Part shown: positions 8,358-17,922 of the stretch, in pieces
Position numbering within the stretch: the stretch's first letter is position 1
How the letters are laid out: each line of letters starts with the position of its first letter
NCBI RefSeq assembly: GCF_013166575.1
Contig: NZ_JABKKE010000004.1
Location: 110,934 to 174,933 of the forward strand
DNA from: Xylanibacter rodentium
GTDB lineage: Bacteria > Bacteroidota > Bacteroidia > Bacteroidales > Bacteroidaceae
Length of the DNA stretch: 64,000 nucleotides
Direction: 5' to 3'
Program-made: the position numbers and the translations under genes
The notes under the pieces: model-generated
What the model saw: only the letters and a program-made list of their open reading frames with translations
Told to the model about the DNA's origin: nothing
Databases searched by the model: none

Positions 8358-8936
8358 ATGAGACGTGTAATTGTTTTGATTTTTCTTTTGCAGACGGCTG
8401 TGGCACTTGAGGCTCAGAAAGTGGCATTAAAGACGAATGTTCTTTCTGACGGATTGATGAATATCAATGCCGGTGTTGAGGTGGGACTGTCTCCCCGCCT
8501 GACATTGGATGTCATTGGCGAGTTCAATGCCTGGAGCCTGTCGCACGACCGACGCTGGAAGCATTGGTCGGTGCAGCCCGGTGTGCGCTACTGGCTGTGC
8601 GACCGCTTCTCGGGACATTTCGTCGGTGCACATCTGCATGGCGGACAATTCAATATAGGTGGGATAAAGAACGGTATCTCTTTTCTTGGCACCGATTTCT
8701 CGAAGTTGTCAGATGCACGTTTCCAGGGATGGTTTGTCGGAGGGGGCGTGTCGTACGGATATGCCTGGATTCTTGACAAACACTGGAATATTGAGGCCGA
8801 ACTGGGGCTCGGCTATTCCTTCACACGCTACGACCGTTTCAAGTGTGCCGGTTGCGGCAGAAAGGTGGAGGCAGACAAGTCGCACCACTATGTCGGTCCG
8901 ACGAAGGCGGCCGTGAACATAGTGTATATGTTTTGA
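8358..8936 (+). CDS. DUF3575 outer-membrane-like protein of the fimbrial locus
   Basis: 192 residues with an N-terminal signal peptide (cleavage near ALEAQ). Alternating hydrophobic, aromatic-rich strands (for example SVQPGVRYWLCDRF and GVSYGYAWILDKHWNIEAELGLGYSF) and a terminal aromatic (IVYMF) suggest a small outer-membrane beta-barrel. It resembles DUF3575, a family commonly found immediately upstream of DUF3868 and Mfa1-type fimbrillin genes in Bacteroidales. A CAGC pair at about residues 165-168 is unexplained. It opens a plus-strand operon running to 18891. Its role in fimbria assembly is inferred from position. Confidence 0.75.
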   Translation: MRRVIVLIFLLQTAVALEAQKVALKTNVLSDGLMNINAGVEVGLSPRLTLDVIGEFNAWSLSHDRRWKHWSVQPGVRYWLCDRFSGHFVGAHLHGGQFNIGGIKNGISFLGTDFSKLSDARFQGWFVGGGVSYGYAWILDKHWNIEAELGLGYSFTRYDRFKCAGCGRKVEADKSHHYVGPTKAAVNIVYMF

Positions 8937-9010
8937 ATAGTATATCTGCTTTTTACAGAAAGGGTAAAAACCTGCAACATCATTTTTTTTGAGATTAAGG
9001 ATATTTGGAT

Positions 9011-10435
9011 ATGGGAAAGACGATAATAGCATTGACGATTCTGATTGCCGGATGGATGCAACCGTTGAGGGCACAGCACAAGGAAGTGGGCGTGGCTGAC
9101 GCCGCTTTCGAGCGAAACGGCAGCAACATCGAAGTGGACTTCGATATAGACCTGTCGCGCCTGGACCTCAAGAGCACCGGTGCCGTGCTGCTCACTCCGC
9201 GCATGGTCAATGGCAACGACTCTGTAGACCTGCCGTCGGTGGGCATCTACGGACGTCGCCGCTACTACCATTATGTGCGCAACGGCGAGAGCATGCTCAC
9301 AGGCAAGGACGAGACCGTGCTGCGCACGGCCGACTGTCCTGACACTTTCGCCTACAGCGCCGCCGTGCCCTACGGCGAATGGATGTCGGGAGCACGGCTC
9401 AAGCTGGCCTGCTATGAATACGGTTGCTGCAACTCGATACTCGACGAGTGGATGTTGGGGCTGGGCGGATATGTGGAGTATGTGCCGAAGATGCTCTATG
9501 TGACCCCTGTGGCACAGGGGGTGAAGACCGACTCCATCACCGGCACGGCATACGTGATATTCGAGGTGGACAAGACTGTGCTGAAGCCCGAGATAATGGA
9601 CAACCGCACGGAGATAGGCAAAATCAACGCGAGCATAGACACCGTGCGAAGCGACAAGGACATAACCATACTCAACGTAGACCTGAAGGGATTCGCATCG
9701 CCCGAGAGTCCGTACAGTCACAACGCCGATCTGGCTAAGGGACGTGTGCAGGCGCTGAAGACCCATCTGCAGCGGCTGCACCATTTTGACGAAGGCGTGG
9801 TGCGCACCGGCTACGAGCCGGAGAACTGGGAGGGGCTGCGGCGTTTTGTGGAGCGGTCCAATCTGGAGCACCGCAGCGAGATACTGGCCATGATAGACAG
9901 CGGCATGGAGCCCGACGCCAAGGAGGCAGCCATAAAGCGGGCCTATCCCGACGAATACAAGTTTCTGTTGGACAACTGCTACCCGTCGCTTCGCCGTACC
10001 GACTATTGCATAAGGTATGTGGTGCGCAACTTCACCGACATCTACGACATAGAGCGCATCATGCGCACGCAGCCGCAGAAGCTGAGCCTCAACGAACTGT
10101 ATCTGCTGGCCAACAGCCATGAGCCGGGCAGCGACGAGTTCTGCGATGTGTTTGACGTGGCCGTGAAGATGTATCCCCACGATGCCGTGGCCAATCTCAA
10201 TGCAGCCAATGCCGCCATGCAGCGCGGAGATTATGTGTCGTCACAGCGCTATCTCGACAAGGCGGGCAACTCGCCGGAGGCCGCATATGCACGTGGAGTG
10301 CATGCCTACCTGACCAAGGACTACGAGCGTGCGCGGGCATTGCTTGAGGAGGCGCGCAAAGGCGGCATAGCCGAGGCCGAGACCGTGATCGCCGAGACGG
10401 AGAAGCGGATGAAGAAGCTGGCCGCAAAGAAATGA
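9011..10435 (+). CDS. DUF3868 / OmpA-like / TPR protein of the fimbrial locus
   Basis: The ATG at 9011 (MGKTIIALTILIAGW) is preferred over an in-frame TTG six bases earlier; 474 residues with a signal peptide ending around PLRAQ. The N-terminal third fits DUF3868. Residues about 175-260 contain an OmpA-like segment (YVIFEVDKTVLKPEIMDN, then LKGFASPESPYSHNADLAKGR), which in OmpA-family proteins contacts peptidoglycan. The C-terminal 100 residues look like tetratricopeptide helices (AVANLNAANAAMQRGDYVSS, AYARGVHAYLTKDYERARAL). It follows the DUF3575 gene by 74 bases and precedes the fimbrillin by 43. A role in anchoring or assembling fimbriae in the envelope is likely but not demonstrated here. 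Confidence 0.75.
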   Translation: MGKTIIALTILIAGWMQPLRAQHKEVGVADAAFERNGSNIEVDFDIDLSRLDLKSTGAVLLTPRMVNGNDSVDLPSVGIYGRRRYYHYVRNGESMLTGKDETVLRTADCPDTFAYSAAVPYGEWMSGARLKLACYEYGCCNSILDEWMLGLGGYVEYVPKMLYVTPVAQGVKTDSITGTAYVIFEVDKTVLKPEIMDNRTEIGKINASIDTVRSDKDITILNVDLKGFASPESPYSHNADLAKGRVQALKTHLQRLHHFDEGVVRTGYEPENWEGLRRFVERSNLEHRSEILAMIDSGMEPDAKEAAIKRAYPDEYKFLLDNCYPSLRRTDYCIRYVVRNFTDIYDIERIMRTQPQKLSLNELYLLANSHEPGSDEFCDVFDVAVKMYPHDAVANLNAANAAMQRGDYVSSQRYLDKAGNSPEAAYARGVHAYLTKDYERARALLEEARKGGIAEAETVIAETEKRMKKLAAKK

Positions 10436-10478
10436 CAGAGAACAAACATAGTATTAATCAATAAACAGTATTGTAATT

Positions 10479-12230
10479 ATGAAGAATTTAAAATTTTTAT
10501 TTGGAGCCTTTTGTGCAGTGGGCATGATGGCTTCTTGCTCGAGCAGCGACGACGTTGTCGGGGGAGAAACGACCCCCGACGGTATCGCTAACGGACAGAA
10601 TCTCTATCTTTCGGTGAGTGTGATGTCGGCAAACGAAGGCACACGTGCCACAGAGGTAGGCGACCCTGTTGACGACGATGGCAACAAGGCCGATTATGAA
10701 AAAGGCACCGGAAAGGAAAACGATGTTACCAACGCTTATTTCTATTTTTACAATGCGGATGGTTCTGCAGCCAATGTCGTAAAGCAGGGCGACACTTATG
10801 TCAATTATTATAATTCGCCCACCACTGCAGAAAAAGAAGACGGTATGCCAAACGTGGAGATGTTGTTGGATGTTACGGTCGTTATCAACACAGAAAAGGG
10901 TGATTTGATTCCTGACAAGATCGTGGCTGTACTTAATGCAGACAAGGCATTGACAAAACAGGACGGCACAGGCATGTCGCTTAGTGAGCTGTCGGAAATT
11001 GTTAACGATTATAGTTTTGACAGGAATGATAATAAATTCGTAATGAGCAGCAGTGTTTACTCTTCCAGTGGCAACGGTAGTGGAGTGAAGAAGATGGAGG
11101 TAGACAACATACAGTCTTTTTTCAAAACTTCGGATACAGAAGCAAAGAAAACACCGGTGGATATCTATGTTGAGCGTGTACTTGCAAAGGTGAGTGTAGG
11201 CGCACAGATGACAGTCGGAGCGGATGATATAACTGTTGATAATGAGACATTGTATTATACCGGTCAGACCACAGACAAATCGGCTGATGAGGATAAGCGT
11301 GTATATGTGAAATTCTTGGGATGGAACATTGCCACGGAGACGGAAAAGTCTTATTTGTTCAAGAACATCGATCCGAAATGGACAGACAAGCAACTTGGCA
11401 TCACCAACTGGACATGGCCCGACTACTTCCGTTCGTTCAGGGCCATGAATCCTGCTGGCATGACATATATAAACCGCAATTATAACGATGCGCTGATGTT
11501 TAAAGTAGGTGGGGTGGACCAGAAAGGCGATATGGTGTATAATGAGGATAAAGACATCAACTATACATACGTTCAAGAGAATGCGTCTAAGAACACTACT
11601 GATGGAACTGTTGCGGCACCTGAAAAACCGACAAAGATACTTGTAGCATCACAGCTGGTCGACAAAACCGGAAAACCGATTGAGATTGCAGAGTGGAGGG
11701 GTATACGCTCTGACGTGAATGGAGTGTTGATTACCATGGCAAATTTCTCCGGTGTGTATTATCAGAAAGATGAGAATACGAGAGCGCTGATCACTCCTGA
11801 AATGATTCGATTTGCCGACGACGCTTCATATGCTGTTCTTGTCGACGATGCAGAAAGCAATACGTTCTATCTTTCAAGAGACGCTGCTGAAACAGCCGAT
11901 ATTGAGGCCGTTAACAAACAGCTTAAGGAGTTGGGCAATGCAAAGGTGTGGAAAGATGGAAAGACCTACTACTACACAGACATACGTCACCTCGGAAAGA
12001 TAACACAAGATGGTAAGGGCCAAGATGTTCCCAGTGTGGGTGCATACGGTGTGGTGCGCAACCACTCTTATCAGGTGGTGATAAACAGTGTTACCGGCTT
12101 GGGCACTCCTGTGTATAATCCGGATGATGTTATCGATCCTGAGCAGCCCAAAGACGAGGAGTCTTATCTTGCCGCCCGCATCAAGGTTCTTTCATGGCGT
12201 GTGGTGAAGAGCACAGTAGATCTGAAATAA
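10479..12230 (+). CDS. Mfa1-like major fimbrillin (type V pilus shaft subunit)
   Basis: 583 residues, a lipoprotein precursor with lipobox MMASC (C20). In type V pili the lipidated subunit is carried to the surface, trimmed by a protease after an arginine and polymerised by donor-strand exchange using the C-terminal strands. The candidate trimming site is R56 in NEGTRATEV, at the start of the first long beta region. The C-terminus ends LSWRVVKSTVDLK, a likely donor strand. The chain is strongly beta-rich with acidic, asparagine-rich loops. Its position directly before the Mfa2-like anchor gene supports the call. Longer than many fimbrillins, so variable loops may be expanded. Confidence 0.8.
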   Translation: MKNLKFLFGAFCAVGMMASCSSSDDVVGGETTPDGIANGQNLYLSVSVMSANEGTRATEVGDPVDDDGNKADYEKGTGKENDVTNAYFYFYNADGSAANVVKQGDTYVNYYNSPTTAEKEDGMPNVEMLLDVTVVINTEKGDLIPDKIVAVLNADKALTKQDGTGMSLSELSEIVNDYSFDRNDNKFVMSSSVYSSSGNGSGVKKMEVDNIQSFFKTSDTEAKKTPVDIYVERVLAKVSVGAQMTVGADDITVDNETLYYTGQTTDKSADEDKRVYVKFLGWNIATETEKSYLFKNIDPKWTDKQLGITNWTWPDYFRSFRAMNPAGMTYINRNYNDALMFKVGGVDQKGDMVYNEDKDINYTYVQENASKNTTDGTVAAPEKPTKILVASQLVDKTGKPIEIAEWRGIRSDVNGVLITMANFSGVYYQKDENTRALITPEMIRFADDASYAVLVDDAESNTFYLSRDAAETADIEAVNKQLKELGNAKVWKDGKTYYYTDIRHLGKITQDGKGQDVPSVGAYGVVRNHSYQVVINSVTGLGTPVYNPDDVIDPEQPKDEESYLAARIKVLSWRVVKSTVDLK

Positions 12231-12295
12231 TAAGAGATTTGACTGAGTGCTTTGACTGAGTTTTGATATTCAAACGATCAATTTCATAAAACAAG

Positions 12296-13351
12296 ATGAA
12301 GAAGTCATCATATATCGGCATGTTTCGGACAGTAGCGTCTGTGATAGTGGCATTGGTGTCGGCTTTGGTCGTGTCGTCGTGCAACGGCATGATTTACGAC
12401 GATCAGGGAGACTGTTCGGCGAAGTATCGCCTGATGTTCCGTTACGATTACAACATGAAATTTGCCGACGCCTTTGCCCACGAAGTGAAGTCGGTGGCGG
12501 TATATGCCTTCGACGTCGACGGCAACATGGTGTGGCATGGAACCGACCGCGGCGAGCGCCTCGCTGCGGACGGCTATGCCCTCGACCTGCCTCTGCCGGC
12601 GGGCGACTATCGTATTGTGGCATGGTGCGGGCTTGATGACGGAGAGTCGTTCACCGTGGGCGTCAGATCGCGTTCGGACCTGACGGACATGGTGTGCACC
12701 CTCAACACCGAGGCCGGCGCCGGGGGCACGGCATATTGTGATGACGATCTTCATCCCTTGTTTTATGGAAGCATCGACGTGACGCTGCCGACAATGGAGG
12801 ACGGCGGCGAATATACATGTACCGTGCCGCTGGTCAAGGACACCAATGTGTTCCGCATCGTGTTGCAGCAGATGTCGGGCGACGGCCTCGACAGCAACGA
12901 CTTCGAATTTTCCATCGAGGGAGCAGGCAATGCCCGGCTCGATTCGGAAAACGGCCTGATGGAGGGCGGCGATGTGACGTACGGGGCATGGAGCAAGTAC
13001 AGCGGTGAGGCGGGAGTGACCGACGAAGACGGCACCGTCGTTACAGGTGTGAGCGCCGTGGTGGCCGAGCTGACAGTGGGGCGCCTGATGATGCTCGACT
13101 GGAAAGGCGACCGCAACCGCCCCGTGCTGACAGTGAGAAAGAAGGACGGCAGCAAGGTGCTGTCGATACCGGTGATAGACTATGCACTGCTTGTGAAAGG
13201 CAAATACAACAGGGAGATGAGCAATCAGGAGTATCTCGACCGCCAGGACGAGTACAACATGACGTTCTTCCTCGATGCCGACCACAAGTGGCTGAGCGCG
13301 TCTGTGATAATCAATTCGTGGAGAGTAGTGCTCGATAATGTGGATTTGTAG
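12296..13351 (+). CDS. Mfa2/FimB-like fimbrial anchor lipoprotein
   Basis: 351 residues, lipobox VVSSC (C29). The start CNGMIYDDQGDCSAKY, with its MIYDD.GDC segment, is characteristic of Mfa2/FimB anchors, which keep their lipid and hold the base of the pilus to the outer membrane. Consistent with this, the protein lacks the TRA motif found near residue 60 in the other three fimbrillin-like products of the operon. It ends NSWRVVLDNVDL, closely resembling the end of the upstream shaft subunit. Gaps are 65 bases to the fimbrillin gene and 4 bases to the next gene. A 10-base direct repeat, TTTGACTGAG, occurs at 12238-12247 and 12251-12260 in the upstream gap. Confidence 0.85.
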   Translation: MKKSSYIGMFRTVASVIVALVSALVVSSCNGMIYDDQGDCSAKYRLMFRYDYNMKFADAFAHEVKSVAVYAFDVDGNMVWHGTDRGERLAADGYALDLPLPAGDYRIVAWCGLDDGESFTVGVRSRSDLTDMVCTLNTEAGAGGTAYCDDDLHPLFYGSIDVTLPTMEDGGEYTCTVPLVKDTNVFRIVLQQMSGDGLDSNDFEFSIEGAGNARLDSENGLMEGGDVTYGAWSKYSGEAGVTDEDGTVVTGVSAVVAELTVGRLMMLDWKGDRNRPVLTVRKKDGSKVLSIPVIDYALLVKGKYNREMSNQEYLDRQDEYNMTFFLDADHKWLSASVIINSWRVVLDNVDL

Positions 13352-13355
13352 ATAA

Positions 13356-14639
13356 ATGCTGTATATTAAGTCCGACGTTCTGCTCTTTCTTGCCTTGTTG
13401 GCGGGACTGATGCCGGTGCTTGTGTCTTGTGACGCAGGCAGCGATGTCGTTGTGCGGAACGATTCGGATGCCGGCATGATCGTTACAATGCATCTCTGTA
13501 CGGGAGACATCATGGGGAGTACACGTGCCCCCGAATTGTCGAACGACGACAACAGCGTGGAGGAAAACCGTATAGATATAGAAGGGAATGACTATTGTAT
13601 ACTGATATTCAGACGACAGACAACAGCCGACGGCACTGAAGGAATGGTGTTTCAGGAACGTTTCGTGCCGTTGTCGGTGCAGACTATTGAAGGGAGTAAG
13701 GAACGGCTTTATGCGTTGCAGGGAGTGGTCTCGGTGGCATCCGGACTAAAGACCGGTACTGTGGCGCAGGAGAATATGGCTATCATGGTGCTTGCCAACT
13801 GGCGCAGCTTCGGATGTGAATACGACGACATCTTGACGGTGAGTGGCGTGACCACCATCGACGATGTGGTCGGGCAGGCACGCAACAAGCCTTTCAGGTT
13901 GCCGACGGACAAGTCGCCGGCGAAGGAGACATTGCAGACGTGGCAACCTTATGTAAGCGGACACAAGGGAATACCGATGTGTGGCGTGAAAGAATTTGAA
14001 ATGACGAGTGCCGCAGTCCGGGCCGGCGGGGAGATAAGCATCGACGAGCCCGTCATGCTGTTGAGGGCAGTGGCGAAAATCGAGATAATAGACAATCTGT
14101 ACGAAGGCAAAAGAGACGGTGTTTGCGGTGTGAAGGTGGCGGCGGTGTCGCGCTACAACAAGACGGGCACGCTGATATGCGACATGAAGAGAAATCCGGA
14201 ATGGCATGTGGAGGAAGTACAGGTGACGACACCGACGCTGCCGTTGCCGCAGGATGAAATGGAGCAGGGCAGCGACCTCGGGATGCTGCCGGCGGGCAAC
14301 GACGGAGAGGGCCGGCCTGTGTATGCCGCGTATGTGCCGGAATTTGACATGAGAGGGCTGGAACCGGGAGACGTGTTGCGGCCGGCAATAAAGCTCCAGA
14401 TAAGGAAGCCCGGACGTGACACCGAATTGTTGGGGTATATCGTAGACATTGCCGACTATGGCGGCGGGACTACTCCCACTGTCATGGACAACGACCCCAA
14501 CTACAGCTATCTGCTACGCAATCATATATACCGTTTTGAACTTGTCGGATCGCCGGACAATCCGGAACGGAGGCTTGTCATAAACTATACTGTGTGCCCG
14601 TGGGATGTGCGCACGGCAGGGGATATAAGATTTGAATAA
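13356..14639 (+). CDS. fimbrillin-like accessory or tip lipoprotein
   Basis: 427 residues; signal sequence with lipobox VLVSC (C25) and a putative processing arginine R57 in GSTRAPEL. The body is beta-rich, with the block VMLLRAVAKIEIIDNL (about residues 228-243) that recurs in FimA/Mfa-type subunits, and a C-terminal strand INYTVCPWDVR. By position after the anchor gene it corresponds to the FimC/FimD/Mfa3-4 accessory subunits of Porphyromonas, which form the pilus tip, but I cannot assign a one-to-one equivalent. It starts 4 bases after the anchor stop codon and ends 12 bases before the next gene, so translation is tightly coupled. Confidence 0.75.
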   Translation: MLYIKSDVLLFLALLAGLMPVLVSCDAGSDVVVRNDSDAGMIVTMHLCTGDIMGSTRAPELSNDDNSVEENRIDIEGNDYCILIFRRQTTADGTEGMVFQERFVPLSVQTIEGSKERLYALQGVVSVASGLKTGTVAQENMAIMVLANWRSFGCEYDDILTVSGVTTIDDVVGQARNKPFRLPTDKSPAKETLQTWQPYVSGHKGIPMCGVKEFEMTSAAVRAGGEISIDEPVMLLRAVAKIEIIDNLYEGKRDGVCGVKVAAVSRYNKTGTLICDMKRNPEWHVEEVQVTTPTLPLPQDEMEQGSDLGMLPAGNDGEGRPVYAAYVPEFDMRGLEPGDVLRPAIKLQIRKPGRDTELLGYIVDIADYGGGTTPTVMDNDPNYSYLLRNHIYRFELVGSPDNPERRLVINYTVCPWDVRTAGDIRFE

Positions 14640-14651
14640 CACCAAGATGAT

Positions 14652-17600
14652 ATGAGACTGTTGAAGAGTATTTACACACATATATATACGCTGACTTGCC
14701 TGATGGCCGTATTTGCGTCGGGCATGCTATGCTCGTGCAGTGAAGACGACAACACCGAGCTTGACTTTACGGTGGCCGGAGCACCGGCAAGGATCGGTGT
14801 GAATGTTGTGGTGCCGGAGATGCAGGTGCGTACACGCGCGAAGCTGCCCGACGACCATGCCAACCGCGTGGAATCGCTGTGGCTGCGGGTGTACAGTGCC
14901 ACTACCGGCGAGGCCACGAGCGATGCCAAGGTGCTTGATGTCAGTCACACCGACAGCCACACTGACCACGTGATAACGCTCGATACAAAGTCGGGACCGA
15001 GCTATATCGCGGCAGTGGCCAACATAGACAATACCAGTTCGGCACGTAGATATACTGTGGCGGCAGACGGTAGGGTGACTTATGAGGAAGGAGTGTTGAG
15101 GACTTTTCTTGAAGAGGCCGATACATGGGACGAGTTTTGCGCCATATCGGTGCTGGCACCTGTGGTGGACGGTGTTACGAGTGTGTCGATGCCGCTCGAT
15201 TTGCTTCCCATGTGCGGTGTGTATTATGAGAACAACCTGAATCATGGCCTGGTGGATTGGGAGGACAGCAAAAATGCGCAGCCTGTGTACATTCCGACAA
15301 CAGGCAAAGGAGAATACACTCTGAAAGGCTCTATACACCTCAGAAGACTTGTCTCGCATGTCACATTCAATCTTATTCCGGAGAATGGCGTGGCTATTGT
15401 GCCGCAGAGCTATAGCTTGAAGAATGTTCCGAAGGAGAGCTGGGTATATGAGCGTTCGGGAAAGGACGACGGTAACGTAGCCGATGAGCTGAACTGTCGC
15501 AATGTGGCCGGGATGACAGTGACGGCACAAGACCGTACTGGCAATGCTTTGGCCTATACGAAACCGTTCGGCACGGCATATATTGAGAAGGGAGAGACCG
15601 AAGGTACATATGCTTTCGACTTCTATCAGATGGAAAACAAGCACGACGGATTGGCCGATGTGCGTACATACAACGACCGCGAGGCGGAATACAAGGATGT
15701 CACTGCCGGTGACGGGACAGCGGGAGTGAATATGGGCATATACAAAAGTCTGTGTGCCACGGACGAATGGGACCTAAACAACACGGCGACATTCGTGGAG
15801 ATAAGATGCCAGGTGACACCTGGAAATATAAAAGACAGGGATCCGGAAGACACGGCTCACGGTGATGAAACTTTCGGAAATGCCGTGTTTACAGTGCATC
15901 TGGGTTACTGCGAAGGTGACAGCGAGGAGCGTAAGGCACGTGACTTCAAGTGTCGTCGCAATACGGATTATACATACAATGTACACATAGCCGGTGCAAA
16001 CTCCATATACGTGGAGGCTTTCAGCAACTCTCTGACGGACGAAGCCGTGCCGGGCATGGAGGGCACCGTTACGCGCATCACCGGAGATACCTATGACCTT
16101 GACGCTCACTATGGGGTGTTCAATGTATGTCTGTCTAATGCGGAACGTACGGGAAACGACAAGGAGATAGGCAATGGTTTCGGCTTTATTATACAGGCGT
16201 ATGAAAACGGCACTCTTTATGATATAAACGAGAACAACTATCTTGATTTTGACTCTATATACTACAAATGGATTGAGTTTATCCCCACAACAGGGCAGGA
16301 CGTGCTTGCCAAATATGACCCGGGAAAGGTTATAAGGATTTACGAGATGATCGAGTTGAAAAAGCATCCGCATCCTGATGACAAAAAAGTCGATCCGACC
16401 GACAACACCGACAGATGGTATACCGTACATGTGAACGAAAATGTGTATGAGAAGGGACCGGATGAAACCGGCAATCGTTGGAAAGGATATGTCAACCAGC
16501 CGTCACGCTATTGTTGGATAAAGGTTAACCGCCGCATCTCTCCTGATAAGGAGAGCCTGTATGTGGTGTCGAAATACTCTTTCTCGCAGAAGTCCATACA
16601 GACATATTATAATGTGGATATGAGCGAGACGATAGGTGCCATGGGGGTGGAGCACCGTAATGAGAGCAGAGGGCTCAATCTGAGAGCCGTTTCGCTGCAT
16701 GTTGAGTCAGAGTCCAACGGAAGGAACAACTATTGGATGTATGTAAATTGGGGCGGAGTAATTGACCGTACTTGGGACAAGGTGCTCAACGCTACGCAGG
16801 TGCAGACGATAGGGGCGGTGAATACCCAGGGAGTAAACTATCCGGCATATACCGTGCCAAGTAAGAGTGATAATGTGCTAACGGTGCCGATGTTGCGTAC
16901 CACAGTGACACGAGCCGAGGTAAACAGCAATGCCGGTATGACCGCCATCGGCTTCAGTACTGACTACGAGCCGCAACCGGGTGGACTTACCCGTGTAACC
17001 GACCTCAACCAGTTTATGGAGGCGGCCAATGCCTGCACAAACCGCAACCGCGACAACAACGGTAACGGGAGAATAGATGCGGAGGAAGTGAGGTGGTATG
17101 TACCTACGATGGGTAAGTATCTGCGTATCATTCTCGGTCGTAACTCGCTTACCACACCCCTCATGGACTATAAGGGGGTGGGAGACAAACTGTATTATCC
17201 TCGGGGTAATCCGGTCAATGGACATGGCGACAAAGGGAAAAACACACGGTTCAAGGCTTATTCGAGCGACCGTAAGGTGCTGTGGGCCATGGAAGGACTT
17301 TCGGTAAGCAATTTTAGCCAGAACTGGACTGTAGGGTTTTGGGAGGTGCGCTGTGTGCGTAATCTCGGTACAAACTTGAGTTCGGTGATGGTGGGTACCG
17401 ATAAGAATAACGACGGAACTACGCCGGCATTTGTGCATGACAGTAAAAATAACATAGTGTCACTTGAATACTACGATGTGCGGTCGGTGCGTCCTTACCG
17501 CGACACACCGTTGCCTATACATGATATATACAACCAGCAATATAACATGTGTGCCAGAAAGTTTGAGTATTCGGGAACGGATAAGGTGCAGAAAATAAGT

Positions 17601-17921
17601 TACGGCAGCAGTACCTCCGGGCTTATAGATGCCATCAACAAGAATCCTTGCAGCAGTCTTAACAGCGGGCGTAATCCTTATCGTGGACACACCAATTGGC
17701 GTGTGCCCAATCAGAAGGAGATGTCGATAATGCGCAATCTGGGATTGGTAACGTCTTCCGGGTCGATGCTGTCGTGTACACGTGAATATTTTGATATCTA
17801 TGGAATAGCCCGGGGAACGGGCGACAGGCGTTTTCTTGTAGCTTCATCGGGACACACCTATGCTTTGACCGCTTCAAACGGAGACGCTCTTTATGTACGT
17901 TGTGTGCGTGATGTCGAATAG
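14652..17921 (+). CDS. large fimbrial tip protein (DUF4906-like)
   Basis: 1089 residues; lipobox LCSC (C29) and processing arginine R62 in VRTRAKL. The N-terminal 450 residues are fimbrillin-like, including HLRRLVSHVTFNLIP and the RRNTDYTYNVHIAGANSI block. The C-terminal half holds a domain with EVRWYVPTMGKYLRIILGRN (about 815-834), FWEVRCVRNLG and NWRVPNQKEMSIMRN (about 1015-1029), ending LYVRCVRDVE. This architecture is that of the long DUF4906-type tip proteins found last in type V pilus operons and presumed to act as adhesins. The repeated pattern W..P...E and VRCVR resembles FISUMP-type domains. It overlaps nothing; the thioredoxin-like gene begins one base after its stop codon. Confidence 0.75.
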   Translation: MRLLKSIYTHIYTLTCLMAVFASGMLCSCSEDDNTELDFTVAGAPARIGVNVVVPEMQVRTRAKLPDDHANRVESLWLRVYSATTGEATSDAKVLDVSHTDSHTDHVITLDTKSGPSYIAAVANIDNTSSARRYTVAADGRVTYEEGVLRTFLEEADTWDEFCAISVLAPVVDGVTSVSMPLDLLPMCGVYYENNLNHGLVDWEDSKNAQPVYIPTTGKGEYTLKGSIHLRRLVSHVTFNLIPENGVAIVPQSYSLKNVPKESWVYERSGKDDGNVADELNCRNVAGMTVTAQDRTGNALAYTKPFGTAYIEKGETEGTYAFDFYQMENKHDGLADVRTYNDREAEYKDVTAGDGTAGVNMGIYKSLCATDEWDLNNTATFVEIRCQVTPGNIKDRDPEDTAHGDETFGNAVFTVHLGYCEGDSEERKARDFKCRRNTDYTYNVHIAGANSIYVEAFSNSLTDEAVPGMEGTVTRITGDTYDLDAHYGVFNVCLSNAERTGNDKEIGNGFGFIIQAYENGTLYDINENNYLDFDSIYYKWIEFIPTTGQDVLAKYDPGKVIRIYEMIELKKHPHPDDKKVDPTDNTDRWYTVHVNENVYEKGPDETGNRWKGYVNQPSRYCWIKVNRRISPDKESLYVVSKYSFSQKSIQTYYNVDMSETIGAMGVEHRNESRGLNLRAVSLHVESESNGRNNYWMYVNWGGVIDRTWDKVLNATQVQTIGAVNTQGVNYPAYTVPSKSDNVLTVPMLRTTVTRAEVNSNAGMTAIGFSTDYEPQPGGLTRVTDLNQFMEAANACTNRNRDNNGNGRIDAEEVRWYVPTMGKYLRIILGRNSLTTPLMDYKGVGDKLYYPRGNPVNGHGDKGKNTRFKAYSSDRKVLWAMEGLSVSNFSQNWTVGFWEVRCVRNLGTNLSSVMVGTDKNNDGTTPAFVHDSKNNIVSLEYYDVRSVRPYRDTPLPIHDIYNQQYNMCARKFEYSGTDKVQKISYGSSTSGLIDAINKNPCSSLNSGRNPYRGHTNWRVPNQKEMSIMRNLGLVTSSGSMLSCTREYFDIYGIARGTGDRRFLVASSGHTYALTASNGDALYVRCVRDVE

Positions 17922-17922
17922 C

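Noticed and set aside
8888..10180. A 430-codon minus-strand frame opposite the DUF3868 gene
   Set aside because: Antisense shadow; the plus-strand protein has a signal peptide, OmpA-like and TPR features, and the minus-strand product has none.
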